From Jacaranda mimosifolia (taxonomy: Eukaryota > Streptophyta > Magnoliopsida > Lamiales > Bignoniaceae): a stretch of 64,000 bases of DNA. The stretch spans positions 13,344,501 through 13,408,500 of the forward strand of contig CM032133.1 in assembly GCA_018894105.1 (NCBI GenBank), given 5' to 3'. Below the pieces are notes generated by a model that saw only the letters and a program-made list of their open reading frames with translations, was not told the origin of the DNA and ran no database searches. Positions 34,060 to 46,462 of this stretch are shown one piece after another. A program made the position numbers and the translations under genes. Every line of letters begins with the position of its first letter. The first letter of the stretch is position 1.

Positions 34060-34740
34060 AATTTAGTCAACGTGTCAGCTATTTTTAGAAAAGTTCTGCT
34101 CAAATCTTTGTTATTAACTGACAAGACCCAGAAAACTACAAACTTCTATCACTTTTTTCGGTCTCTTCTAGTTGACTACCGTCTCTATCTTAGAGGGATC
34201 AACCTCTACCCCATCTTGGGATATGATATGCCCAAGAAAAGCCGCATTCTCTATCTAACATTTACATTTACCAACTTTGCATACAACTGATGCTCTCTCT
34301 CTCAGGGCTCCGAGAATCATGCGTAAGTGCTTTACATGGTCTTTTATGGCCTTCAATTGGTAATACCCTTGTTTCAACTCTAGCTTTGAGAGGATTCTTG
34401 TCCCAACAGAAGGTCAAATAATTCTTCTACATGGGGGTAAGGGGGTATTAATCTCACTTCTTCTGGGAATACTTTTGGGTATTCTGCTACCACTTCCACT
34501 TCCTCGACTTTAAATTGGATCTCGAGGTTTGTTGATAAGATACACCAATGATTCTCGTCCGTCTTCCCTCAAAATCTTTTTTATCTCTAGTGCAAATATA
34601 ACTGGCATTAGGGAGGCATTATCGGCAGAAGAGCATTATGGTATAGATATCTCATCTCCGAGAGTGACGCTCTTGGTGTAGCAGTTCACCTATGCCTGAT
34701 GACTATACAGCCAATCCCTTCCGAGTATCACATTCTACTC
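34060..34740 (-). pseudogene. Protease/RT remnant of the reverse-oriented Gypsy element
   Basis: On the minus strand the end of the protease is visible (LGRDWLYSHQA near 34725-34690, then VNCYTKSVTLGDE). Next come the linker EVEVVAEYPKVFPEEV (near 34510-34460), the RT segment EELFDLLLG...GYYQLK (34420-34360) and the RT thumb (AAFLGHIISQDGVEVDPSKI, near 34245-34190). The YxDD-bearing palm is deleted between the last two. Frames shift repeatedly. The same RT thumb is found on the plus strand at 49960-50040. Confidence 0.8.
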
Positions 34741-34869
34741 TTGGATAGACATCCGTGTGAGATTGGCTGGATTTACTCTATCCCCGATCGTTATCTTGGC
34801 AATCCCCATTCATGGCGTTTGAACTTCTATTTAATAAGCTCTAGTCTCGGGTTGCATATTTAATTCGAG

Positions 34870-36780
34870 GAAATGCGATAGATATGAAAGAATGCAAAAC
34901 ACTATGATCATATAAGGCATTATCATAGATTTCAAAAAATAGAAACTATACCTTCCATCACCCCATTGAGATTGGCATAGGCCCGAGCTCGCATCCTCTG
35001 TTCCCCACTAGATCCTGTTACTTGCTTTCCTTATTGCCTCAATCACATGTCTTCTTAATATTTAAGAGTTTTCCAAGAGCCCACAAAACCACTACGGCCA
35101 CAAACGGCTATTTGACACTACAAGTTCACACTACGTGATTGTTACCTTAAGGAGTAGTCAAGCTCAACTTACATACTAGATATGGTCAAAATATAAGGGA
35201 TCAAACTTATCTCTAATGTTCAAAACTTACATAGTACTCTCAATCAACTATTTCCCTCTATCCTTTGAGCACATTGACTTGAGTTCCTTAGCTTACTAAT
35301 TCTAGCTTGAGCACTTCACATTTTAGCTTATTTCCGAGGTGAATCACTAGTTTCCATTTCTAAAATCAAACTTTCCCCGTCCTTGATATTTATACTTATC
35401 CTCGTACATCCAAATTTCCTTTACGAAGCATACATGCATCTAGCATTTTCTTAGTTGATCCCAACAATGCACTTATTGATACTAATCAGAAGAACCCCAA
35501 GAACTTGTACTTAATATATTTTTTGGTCGTACTTAGTTGTTCGTAACCTGGGTAAAATCATTTCCTTAAATATCCGTGAGATCATAGCCTAAACACATAT
35601 GTAATATGGCTATTTCATCAATTTAAAAGGTTCCCAATAAGATCATTATAGATCAATCCTAACAATATGGGCAATTTCCTATGTATCGTATCACATCCTT
35701 AGCTTCGACCTTAAACAAACCTTAGTGCTCATTTTAGGTAACTAGCTTATGAGGAAGCAGGCATTTTAATTCTTGACTCTGTGTGTTTTGTCAAGCTCTT
35801 ACTACTATTCTACAATCCTTATCAGTGATTAAGAGGGGTGAAACTCTAGAAATTCCTTGAAGCTATTCTTCGATAGTTCTATCATGTTCCCAAGATTTCT
35901 AACCCAATTTGCTCATCAATAAGGTTATAAGGTCCTCTATCTTACTACAATAAGTTTTATACCACAAGTCTTTCTATCTTCGAACCTACTAGCAGGAGGA
36001 AAATAAGATCTAACGTCATCTTTGGTTCTTTCCATGAGATCATCTAATTAGGGCATCTTTCTTGCGATCTTCAAGTGTTTTAACTTCATTGGCTGATGAC
36101 CATCCGCTATGATTTAGTTGAGTGAGGATCACGTTCACATTTTTGGATGTTCTAGTGGTGTCACGTCCCATCGTATTGTGGTTCCTAGCTTTGGGGAACA
36201 ACCTCGGGATCGACTAACCCACAACGTGCATTTTAGATATTAATACTATCGGAATGGCTACTAAGTAGTTCCAAAGAGTATGTAAGCTATCAACTAACCT
36301 AGTTAACATCCTCAAATGCAGTATTACATACGATGACTTCTTTCCTATATCTCCACATAACCAAATTTTCCTTTCATAAGTACATAGCAGGAATTTGTTT
36401 GTCCTAAGGTACTCACTTCCTTAACATCGAGCATTATCCCAAAAGTTCATTTCTTATTCAATCCCACATTCAAATTCACAATAAAACCTCATATTTTCCT
36501 ATTCCAAAATTTCACATTCCAAAATCATATCCTGATATGACTCAGGTATTCCTTACCTCAAGCATACACATCTGAAGCATTTCCAAACTCAAGCTTAGTC
36601 TCTATTAACCAAAAATTCTACATTCTGAGAATCATATCCTAGGATCAGATCCCATAATAGCTCAAGTTTTCCTTATCCCAAGTGTTCGCATCCTAGATGA
36701 TTCCCAATTTAAGTTCAATCTCTAGTAAGTCCATCAATTCCAGTTACCACAATCATTCCCATGTTCACCTAGGTCATCAA
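34870..36780 (-). other. Non-coding internal segment shared with 51.4-54.3 kb
   Basis: No coding frame is recognised. Read on the minus strand it matches, in order, the plus strand at about 52340 (CCTCCTGCTAGTAG, AGAAAGACTTGTGG, ACCTTATAACCTTATTGATG) and about 53590 (GTGCTCAAGC...). It therefore comes from a related Gypsy internal region. It lies just after the primer-binding site here, but after RT in the other copy. Confidence 0.6.
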
Positions 36781-36789
36781 AAGCTAGAT

Positions 36790-36799
36790 TCTGATACCA
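36790..36799 (-). other. Primer-binding site, initiator methionine tRNA type
   Basis: The minus strand reads TGGTATCAGA three bases after the end of the right LTR (GTTACA|GAG|TGGTATCAGA). This matches the common tRNA-iMet primer of plant LTR elements. Confidence 0.8.
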
Positions 36800-36802
36800 C
36801 TC

Positions 36803-39673
36803 TGTAATGCCCCCACTTGGGATAGCACCTAAGCTGAGGCGCCACTCTGATTCAGTCTTAATTTCAAAACCCATAATTCAAACAATAGGCCCATACTTAA
36901 CATTTCAAACCTATCAAAAGCAGTGATGAGTTCAACTTAAACAAACCTTAATAGAGAATTTCTAAATACATGCCATAGTGATCCTTCAATAGTTAACATA
37001 ATATTTTTAGAAATTTAGTCTTAGCATATAAACATCTAACTTATTACAAAATATTCACCGGTCCATGCCTAAGGTCCAAATTCATCACCAAAACCTGTAT
37101 GAGAAAATTAAAGTGATATGGGGGGTGTAAGTCCAAAGAATTAGTGAGGAATAATCTTAAGAACAATCAGTAGGTATCCATCGAGGAAGAATCAACTTAA
37201 TAGATCACAAATTTTACAGTCAGAACAGGTACATATCAAGAAAGCAAGCAATAACAATTTAGCAAACATGAAGCTCTCCTGCCTTATTGCTCCATGAACA
37301 GATTACAGGCAGTCAGGATACAGTCAAGTAAAGCAAACCTGAAGCATACGTATTCCAACAGATTACAACAAAACATGCATAGCATATTCATCTTATACCA
37401 GTCAGTCAATTAGTTTACCAAAGCGTGATAGCTTGGTACATGGTAGATGCCCATATGGATTGTACGACGCATCGTAGATGCCCAGGGGGAAATCCTTAGC
37501 ACATCACGGATACCTTGGGGGAAATCCCTAGCATATCGTGGATACCTAAGCGGGCCGCTTAGCATATCGCTGACACCCATGCAGACTATATGGTGAGCCC
37601 CATATAAACAAACATCTCACCAAGATTGGCCTTTGGCCCAACAAATCTTCACACATATTACAAGTTGTGTAGATGCCCATACGGACCGTATGGCGCACCG
37701 CAAATTCCAGATAAACAAGCGTGTCGATGAGGCAATTATAACAATATAGAACAGTTCAGAACGGTACAAAAATGCCGACAGGGCAGAACGGTAGCAATAA
37801 ACAGTTCGGATAAGCTAACATGGCCAATTAAAGTTGTAACGGATAACAAATGTGCTGGTAAGGCACCAGATAACAAGATAGGATGGAACATATAACAGAC
37901 GACAACAGGCAATAGAATGGTACAGATAAACAAGCAAGAGTTCTAGGCGCCAAAACAGATAGGATTCAGAATCAATAACAAACGATAATCCTCATAGAGG
38001 TGTACATATCAGATAACAGATAACAGTCGAGAACTCAAACAATTCTCAAATTTCAACAAAACAGATTACAATATAGAAATAGGAACCCTCACAGGGGTTT
38101 ATCATAATAACAGATAAGTATGAGAAAGTGCCAGATTGGCAGACCCTCACCTTCGTAGTTCTCAGATAAAGCAATCACAGTCAGCATGACCCACTTCTTC
38201 GTCACCTAAACAAAAGTGTACTTTTACCATTAAAATCCTTCTTTGATTCTTAATATGCATAATCATACAATTAACAATCCTAAAATTACTAATTAATCAA
38301 ATAATATAGTAATTAGGGTTTGGTTAATTCTGTTAATACGAAATGTGTTAATTTAGTCGATCACTATAGAAATAGTTACGGGGTTGTTTCAGTTCCAATA
38401 ATATAATCTAAGCTAGTCCTTAATTATATGTTTATCCTCATACATCAATCCTAATTCAACAAAAACCCATTCAACATGATTAACTTCAATGTCAATACTT
38501 AGGTCCCAAATATATAAAAATCCTCAAGTAATGTTTACATTATTTAATAAACTTAATTAATCTAAGTTAGTTTATAATATGATACATCTGGGTCCACTAA
38601 CTATATAATAATGGTTAATGCGTGGGATATAATATATATATGTGTACCAATCATATGCCATTCTTCCATTCTTGATTTAATACAAAGTTTATAAATAATG
38701 GTACAATATACATGTATATATACATATATATATATTCCAACTCTCATTCCAATATTCCAACACAAGATTCGATTATGGGGTTTTCAAAATCACAAACCAA
38801 GCGGATGAGTGTGATCATTGTGTCGAGGGGGTGAAACTATCTCCCTACTACTGCCGTCGCAGTGAAGATCAACGCCACCACCCGAAGACACCTCTCGATG
38901 AGAGTTGTCCAACGCCTTCTTTTATTTCAGGTTTCTCTGTCGGAAAAGCCTCCAACAAAGCCCCAAAACCCTCAAAGCCACTGTCCGCCGTCGTGAAGAT
39001 TTCGCCTTCGCTGCCGCGTGAAACTCCCATGCAATGGCACCATCGTGGTCCCCAAGCTGAGGGCTTTCAGAAAAGCTGCCTAGAAGTGCTTTCTTCCCAC
39101 TGCTCTGTCGTCGCTCGTCGCTTCTACCGCAGTGAGTTTTCAGCTCCTGTTTTCCCATGGCCCTCTGCCAAAAAAGCTATGCATATGGTATCAGGAGGTT
39201 GCTGGAGATGAGGGGAAGAAAGTAACCGGTTTGGTTTTGGGAAATAGGGCTCACCAGAAGGAATCGCCGGAGGAGAAGGATGGCGGTCGTTGTGATGAAG
39301 CAGAAGAAATGGGGGCGGGGAAAAAAGAAAATTTGGTATTTATAGGGGGTGACTTTTCAAAATTTACATCTAGCCCCTAAACTTATTATTGCCTTGTACT
39401 TGGGTCCTTAAGCTTTTTGGCCATCTTCGAATTAGCCCCTAGCTTCCTTAGTGCCTCACATTGACTCGATTAACTTAAAATATTTCTAGTTTAACCCACA
39501 AAACTTCCAAGTGTTGGTCAATTAAGCTTTTCTCCAATTGCGATTTGACCCCAAAACTTTCAATCTCATTGCAATTAAATCCTTCCTATTTATTTTGAAG
39601 CCCTAAAATTTGTCAAACTTAATATTTTGATTTTCAAAACTTATTTTGTAAAATACCAAATTTGGGTGTTACA
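36803..39673 (-). repeat. Right LTR (5' LTR in element orientation)
   Basis: 2,871 bp, clearly similar to 30628-33450 along its whole length, with many substitutions and small indels. A CCCATATGGA/GGGGGAAATCC-type segment near 37440-37530 is partly repeated. A minus-strand TATAAATA (plus TATTTATA, 39337-39344) marks the promoter. Open frames such as 38831-39211 lie in the R/U5 part and are not genes. Confidence 0.92.
39337..39344 (-). promoter_or_regulatory. TATA box of the reverse-oriented Gypsy 5' LTR
   Basis: The minus strand reads CACCCCCTATAAATACC about 330 bases into the LTR. The same context occurs in the other LTR near 33113-33120. Confidence 0.6.
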
Positions 39674-39678
39674 ATATC

Positions 39679-41464
39679 CATATCATCCAAATTACTTTAC
39701 AAATTAAAACATCCCCCATCATCGTCCAAATACTTAATGCAAATACTAAATTATCCAAATAATAACTATCCAAACATTATCGTTTAGCATAAAATGGAGC
39801 AAACTATGCTCATGAATCAGTATTGTTGCCCTCTTTAGATTCTACCTTGATTAGGATCATTTTTTTTCTCATTTTTATCTTCATAATATAGAATATACAA
39901 TCAACAAATGCATAATTAAAAATAATATAATATATAAATAAAAAAACAATCAAGTGCAACTTATAAAAAGAATCTTAACTCTTTTTTATTGTGTGATGTT
40001 GGGAGTATGACAAAGTTCAATTCATTTCATTTTTTTTATTTTGTCACATAGTTTGAACATATCTCTAGCAGTGAAACATATAGTGTATGTCTGTCAATTC
40101 TAGCCATTGTTTCGACAAACAAGTCCAACATACATTATTATATGAATTCATGGCACACTGCACATTGGTATAAAAATACTAAAATTTAAAATTTTAATAC
40201 CAAACTTATATGCATATAATACTGACTTAGGCAATTGTGAATTAAGAACAAAATTGACAAAGCATGAGTTACAAGTTTCAAACATTCCCTAAAAATTATT
40301 TTACAAATAAATCCAATATTTCATCATACTTAAAGCTATTTTATAGTAACTAAAATCAAGTACACATTGAACTAACAACAAGTACTAAAATATACTTATA
40401 TGTAATACTAAACAAGGTTCTGGTAGTAAAAATACAAAAATATTGAAAGTTACAATTTTGGTGCCAAAATAACTTGCACAAAACTTAAACTCAGGTTTTG
40501 ATACTACAAGCACAATATAAAATATTGAAAGTTCAAATTTTGGTACCATATTTATTTATAAACAATACTAAATACAATTAATCCTAAGTTGTTCGAATGA
40601 ACAATAACAAATGATTAAACATGATTTACCCCTTTCTGTACAAATCATAATTCGAATGGTATTCCTAAAATTTAGTTAAAAAATAGTTAATATCAATTAT
40701 ACTTTAAATCAGGATATAATTTCTAATATCATATATATTTAACTATTGAACCAAAATATTAAAACAACAAATGTAGAAGAATATCTTATTTTTGTTCAAT
40801 AATGTGAAAATTTACATTAGGGCTCCTTTTAGCAATGGAAAAGGCCAAATAAAAAAAAGAAAGAAAGAAAGAAAGAAAGGAAAAAAGAAAGTGGCACATC
40901 TTTTTTTATTTGAAGGGTTAAAAATGATTCTACATAAAAGTTTACATAAGTCAAGATTCAACAGGAAATACATCTGTAATGACCATAGAATGGAATATAG
41001 GGAACACCTGTGTGGGAAAAGAAGTTATGGATAATAAATGAGAGAATGAGTGGCAAAGAAGTTATAGATTGTGGGAAAGGGAGCATGGGTGGAAGTTATA
41101 GATGGTGGGAGATGAGGTATGAATCATGGGAGAATTACACGGTAGTTGTGAATAATCATCTATAAATTGTTTAGATTTAATTGTAGGGGTATTTTAGGTA
41201 AATGATAAATTGGTGTAGCCATGATAAAAATGATTTGTGAGAATAAAATGACTTTTCTTTTTTAAATAGTATAGATTACACCGCTATTATTTCCTATTGA
41301 AATCGCAAAGAATTTTCTTTAATTTATTTTTTTTCTTTACTCTTGTTTTTAGTTAATCTATTCTTGGTTTAGTTTATTATGTATATGATTTAGTTATTGC
41401 TAATGCACGCACCACTTTTTTTTTAAGTTCTTCATTTTATTTTTATTTTTTTGAGGTCTGGCAA
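39679..41464. other. Low-complexity AT-rich non-coding stretch
   Basis: There is no gene or element I can name. A short (GAAA)n microsatellite lies at 40859-40879. Words such as TTTTGGTACCA and AATACTAAA recur loosely between 40150 and 40560. A G-rich GAAGTTATAGATGGTGGGA region lies near 41000-41130. Confidence 0.5.
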
Positions 41465-41754
41465 TGACTTAAAATTATTGTTTTGGTGAAATTATTTTAT
41501 AGGTTTTGCGTGTTGTGCCTCAGGTAATTAATTTTGAAGGAGTTATTGCAACCCAATATTGTCGAAGTCTCATGCCAACTTACAATCTTGCTAAATGAGT
41601 TATTTTTGCGTGACTTAAAATTATTGTTTTGGTGAAATTATTTTATAGGTTTTGCGTGTTGTGCCTCAGGTAATTAATTTTGAAGGAGTTATTGCAACCC
41701 AACATTGTCGAAGTCTCATGCCAACTTACAATCTTGCTAAATGAGTTATTTTTG
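41465..41754. repeat. 146-bp tandem duplication, two copies
   Basis: TGACTTAAAATTATTGTTTT starts at 41465 and again at 41611. The two copies are nearly identical through GTGTTGTGCCTCAGG and CTCATGCCAACTTACAATC to GAGTTATTTTTG, with one noticed change (CCCAATATTG versus CCCAACATTG). It is non-coding as far as can be seen, and recent because of its identity. Confidence 0.92.
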
Positions 41755-42129
41755 TTTGTCTTTACTAATTTCTCTAAGCCAAGTCTTTTGTTGTTTGAAA
41801 TCATATTGGTAGTGTTTTGACTTGTACCAGCTTGAGACATTTTGTAATTGGTTTATGGTTTGGTTTAATATGAAAGTTTGTTATTTTGAGTGTCACATAG
41901 TGCATCTTCTGTTTTGTAGTAATGGAAGTTGTTTGAATGTGAACAATTTTTTTTATTTTTCAATTTTGTAATGTATTTATTGAAGACAATTGAAATTCTA
42001 GAGTATTGTACTGATGAAGTTTTCTATGCTTGAACTTGAGCGTTCTCATCCTTTATTTGGTTCTTTAGTAAGCAAATTAATGCTGGTGCCTTTTTGTGAT
42101 GCAATATATGAAGAGATGAGAGGTGCAAG

Positions 42130-43262
42130 GATCTATAATTAAAACAAAAAATAAGGCAAAATTAGCTTGCAATCTCCAATCCAAGGATAAATCATGATGT
42201 CATAAACTAGGATTTGGAAGCAAGAAGATTAGCTTTGAAGAAAAACAAGGTAACAAAGTAGATCTTCCTCTTGGACTCTCCCACAGCAAGACCAACACTC
42301 TCCTCTTTTTGGATCCTCTCCACCACACCAAAAGCACCTTGTGGCAGCAACTTTTGTTCACTAAAAGACCTCCAAAACAGTCTCAAAATGACCAAAAAAC
42401 TGGAGGAAAAATAGCTCCAAAAATCAGTCCAAAGCTCCTCCAAAAATTGGCCACCAATAGTGGATCAATCTCCAATTCTTAGCTCCCCAAGTGTGAAGCC
42501 TCTAATGGTGATCCACATACCTAGAAGTCTCTCAATTCCTCACAATCTAAGCTAGAATAGAATGGAAGAAGAAGATGATATGGGTGGGGGTGGGGGTGGG
42601 GGGTGGGGGAGGGGGGAGAGGTAGTTACTCAACACATGAGTTATGCTACCTTTTGGAGGAAAAATGGAAGCATGGAATAATCTAGCATGGCCGACCACTC
42701 ATGGGGTATTTATAGTGTGATTGGGAGCTTTTGGAAGCTTCATTCACACCATGCCCACAAGTGCCACCTTGTTAGATTTAATTCTAGCTTGATTGGATTT
42801 TAATTTCATAAATTAAAAATGCCAACTCAATATATTCAAATGGACTCTTCCATTTTATTTTCCCTTCAAAACTTAAATTCCCTAGCTAATTAAATTAATT
42901 CGTTAATTTAATTAGTTTAACTTAACTCCTTAAGTTAATTAAATCAACTTAACTCTTTAAATTGACTTTGACTAATTAAATTGTCACATGGTACCAATTA
43001 AATTAAGGAGTTAATTTAATTGGCCTAATTTAACTATTTAAATTATTTTGATTAATTTAACACTTAAATGAATCAAGCCAAAGTGACCAATTGATAATTA
43101 GCCAACTTGCTCTCTCTCACTTAGGCAAAAACCGCCCAATTGCATTTTCTAACTCCTTAAAAAATTCTCCTATCAAATAAGAGTATTCTTAGACTTTTGT
43201 GTGTGACCCATTAGGTTCACCAATTCATTAAACATGGGCTCACAACCCTTTGTGATATTTTG
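42130..43262 (-). repeat. LTR fragment of the same family as the 60.9-63.1 kb solo LTR
   Basis: On the minus strand 43262-43170 reads AGGGTTGTGAGCCCATG...GGTGAACCTAATGGGTCACAC. This matches the solo LTR near 61920-61970 (AGTTGTGAGCCCATGTCC, TGGTCACACACAAAAG). The TTAATTAAATT-rich block (about 42880-43060) and a TATA-bearing promoter region (about 42705) follow in the same order. Borders are unclear because the sequence is diverged. Confidence 0.65.
42582..42620 (+). other. G-rich tract able to form a G-quadruplex
   Basis: Runs GGG, GGGGG, GGGGG, GGGGGG, GGGGG and GGGGGG are separated by single T or A bases. This exceeds the four-run rule for G-quadruplexes. It lies in the LTR fragment near its promoter region. 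Confidence 0.6.
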
Positions 43263-43369
43263 GAGATTAAAAAATATTCAAATTAAAAAAATATAAAATT
43301 TTGTTATTGTTATTATTTAAAAAAAAAAAAGTTTGAGGGTAAAACGTAAATAGGGAAAAACTTAATTGT

Positions 43370-46300
43370 TCAACTTTTGAAAGTTTTGGGGGCTAAAGTG
43401 AAATTATTCTTGGTCAACCAGGTGAATTTGCAGCACTAATAAAGTTGAGGGTTAAATTGGAAACTAATTAAACTTTTGGGGGTCTAATTGAAAAACTGAG
43501 ATTAGTTTAGGGGTCAATCTGAATTTCTGGGAACTTCCCTTTAAATACAACCCCCCCTCCATTTTTCTTCATTTCCACCCCTACACCTCTCTCCCTCTTC
43601 TCCAGCAACGGGCAAAACGCAGAAACCAATCTAACCAAAAGTGGCGGAGGCGAGTGGCAAGTGCGGCATCATCGACGGTGGGAGCTTAAGTTGACTAGTG
43701 GGTTTTGAAGCTTTTAGCTCAGAGAATGTTTTGGTAACCTCAATTTTTGATTTCATTTACCAGCGACAGCAGAATTAAGTAAAATGGGCGATGGCGGAGG
43801 TGGTGGTGCTGTGCAATTGGGGCTCCAATTGACACTTAATTCGATGGTGGATTGGAAAATTGACTAGGGCATTTGATTGGTTGTATTGAGATGCGTCTAA
43901 AGGTGATGGTGGTGAGCAATTCCGGCAGCAGCGGCGTCCCTAAGATAGAATCTTCGTCTCATTGCGGTGGTCATATGTGTGGTGTTGGTTTGTGGTAATT
44001 AAGTTCCAATAAGAAGATTTTTGGGTAAATAGTTGGAATTGGGGTTAATACCCATTAACTTGTATTGTTCTTGTTAATTTTATCAAATCTTGTATTGTTA
44101 ATAATGATAGAGTACGAATTGGGATCGAAAAGTAAATGCATGGATGGATATATATTGCTTGGTGGACCCGAATTTGTAATATAATATGTAAATCTTGATT
44201 TATTAAGCTAAATTAGGTAATTAAAACCCTAATTTTATGTATATGAGACTTAATTGTTAAAGATTGGATTAACAATAGTTAGATTTGGTCGTTATAATAT
44301 TAATCGACTTTGTGTAACGTTTCAAGGGCTAATGTAATGTAAGAGTCTGAATTGATTTGTTAATCGAAGCATACATGACCTCGTAGGTATTTTAACGTTA
44401 ATGGCATAATTAGCATGTCACCTTACGATATTTTCGGAACCAAGCTTTAAAATATTGTATTGACTATAAATAGCAGATATTAGAAGTATAAATGGCTTAA
44501 TTATTGTTTAAATTTTCAAAACAAGTGTTTTGACGATAAGTCCGTTCTTCTGATTAGATGACGAGGAGCTGGGATCCGATGAACATTAAGATAAGGGTAG
44601 GATTGCCTGTGGACGTTAATGTGAGGGTTAGCCTAACTTTCTTCTGGGAAGTGAATGTTCCTTGATTGTTTGAATTCCTTGTGCTTATTGTTGAAATTGA
44701 TTATACTCGTTCTGGTGCCTAAAACTCTTATTGTCCAATCTGTTATTGGTCCCACATACCCTACAGCCTTGCCGACTTCCCCTACTCATATTGATATTGT
44801 GGTTCTTGCTTACCAATTTTATTTCATACTTCAGGTTAAATGGTTCTGTATATTGTTTACATGGTATTGTCGGCTAATGGTTACTGATTGAACTATCATG
44901 TTAAATGCCATTCATATGTTATTGATCAGTTATTTGAATACATATCGTTTGTTAGCACTATATCTGATCACCTTAAGGACGTTCTTGGGGGATTACCGCC
45001 TGATAGGATGCCACGGTGTAGAATGAGCTTGGGGCTAGGTTCGAAAAAATAATCAGGAGGTATGGACAGACGATGGGTGGTCTTCTGACTAGTACCTACC
45101 TAGGATCCAGACTTGCGTGTAGCTGGAGGTAGCTCTCTAGTAAGTGGTAGGATCTGGCATGAAGGATTGGCCGTGCTCTGTCTGCAAGCTGAGTGAATGC
45201 TTGGGAATGGAGTAATAAGGGAAATATGTTATGATTTTGTACTCTATACACCGTTTGTTACCATTTTTGTTATGATCTGCGAGTAATAAGGACGAAGTTG
45301 CTGACAACCTATTAAATTTGATATGTGTGCTATGTCACATTATTGTTTTTCATAAAGTCTTGATTATTGTTGAACCTGTTATCAATGGTTGTATTCCCGA
45401 CAGTATTTCCTTGTCTATTATCATATTTCTCCCCTACTAAGTTTTTAGGACTTACCCATTTTTTGTTATTCTTTATTATCTTCCCAGACATGTCTAAATG
45501 ACGAATGAGGGCTCGAGAAGTGCCCGAGAGAAATTATATTTTGTAATAGATTAGGTGTTATGCTTGTATATATAGATTACACCTAATATAGACATCTAAA
45601 CTTGAGAATATATGTAAATGCTGAAGTTGGAACTGATGATACCTTAGATGATTATCTTTTGAATTGTATACTAAGTTTGAAATGATTTATCCACCGGAGC
45701 ATATATGACCCTACTAGATATCATAGCATTAACGAAGTAATTAGCATGTCACCTTACGATATTTTTGGAACCAAGCCTTAAAATATTGTATTAGTTATAA
45801 ATAGTCGATATTAGAAGTGTAAACAGCTTAATTTTTGTTTAAACGGTCAAAACGAGTCTTTTGATGATAAGTGCGTTCTTTTGATTAGGTGACGAAGAGT
45901 CGGATCTGACGGATAATAAGACAAGGATAGCATTACCTGTGGAGGTTAAGGTAAGGGTTAGCCTAACTTTTTTAGGAAGTAAATGTTCCTTGATTGTCTG
46001 AATTCCTTTTGCTTATCTGTTGAAATTGATTGTATTTGTTCTAGTGCCCATAACTTTTATTGTCCTAATTATTATTGGTACCATATACCCTACATCCTTG
46101 TCGGCTTCCCTTACTCATATTGATATTGTGGTTATAGCCGACCAATTTCATTTCATGCTTCTAGTTAAATGGTTCTGTATACTGTTTATGTAGGCCTGCT
46201 GGTCAATAGTTACAGATTGAACTGTAATGTGAAATGTCATGGATATGCTTTTGATCAGTTATTTGAATATGTATCGTCTGTTAGCACTATGTCTGATAAC

Positions 46301-46396
46301 CTTGAGGACGCTCTTGGGGGGTTAACGCCCGGTGGGATGCCACGGTGCAAAAGAGGCCTGGGGCTAGGTCCAAAAAGACGACTGGGCAGTATGGAC
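43370..46396 (+). repeat. Degenerate Gypsy LTR block, plus orientation, with internal duplication
   Basis: The U3-like part (TTTTGGGGGTCTAATTGAAA, near 43460) and TTTAAATA (near 43531) correspond to 54580-54656 of the 3' LTR. The later block (AATTAGCATGTCACCTTACG, then GGGTTAGCCTAACTTTCTTC) occurs twice, near 44410-44650 and 45735-45970, a duplication of about 1.3 kb that includes the GAAATTATATTTTGTAATAG segment. No coding function is visible. Confidence 0.75.
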
Positions 46397-46462
46397 CGCT
46401 ACCTCCAGCTACCCGCAAGTCAGGATCTTAGGTGGGTACTAACCGAAAGACCAGCTACTGTC

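Larger units (their letters stand above)
30628..39673 (-). mobile_element. Reverse-oriented Ty3/Gypsy retrotransposon with ~2.85-kb LTRs, 9,046 bp, interior mostly deleted
   Basis: The two long repeats (30628-33450 and 36803-39673) both read TGTAACACCC... on the minus strand and end ...GTTACA, and a 5-bp duplication ATATC flanks the whole (30623-30627 and 39674-39678). Orientation is fixed by the primer-binding site TGGTATCAGA (minus strand, 36799-36790), matching initiator-Met tRNA, and by the polypurine tract (33451-33465). The 3.35-kb interior keeps only scraps of protease, RT and integrase, each with stops. LTR style and PBS suggest a chromovirus such as Tekay/Del (inference; no chromodomain is visible). 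Confidence 0.92.

Noticed and set aside
38831..39211. 126-codon plus-strand frame
   Set aside because: It lies in the R/U5 part of a Gypsy LTR. The matching place in the other LTR (32586-32858) has a different frame, so it is not conserved as protein.
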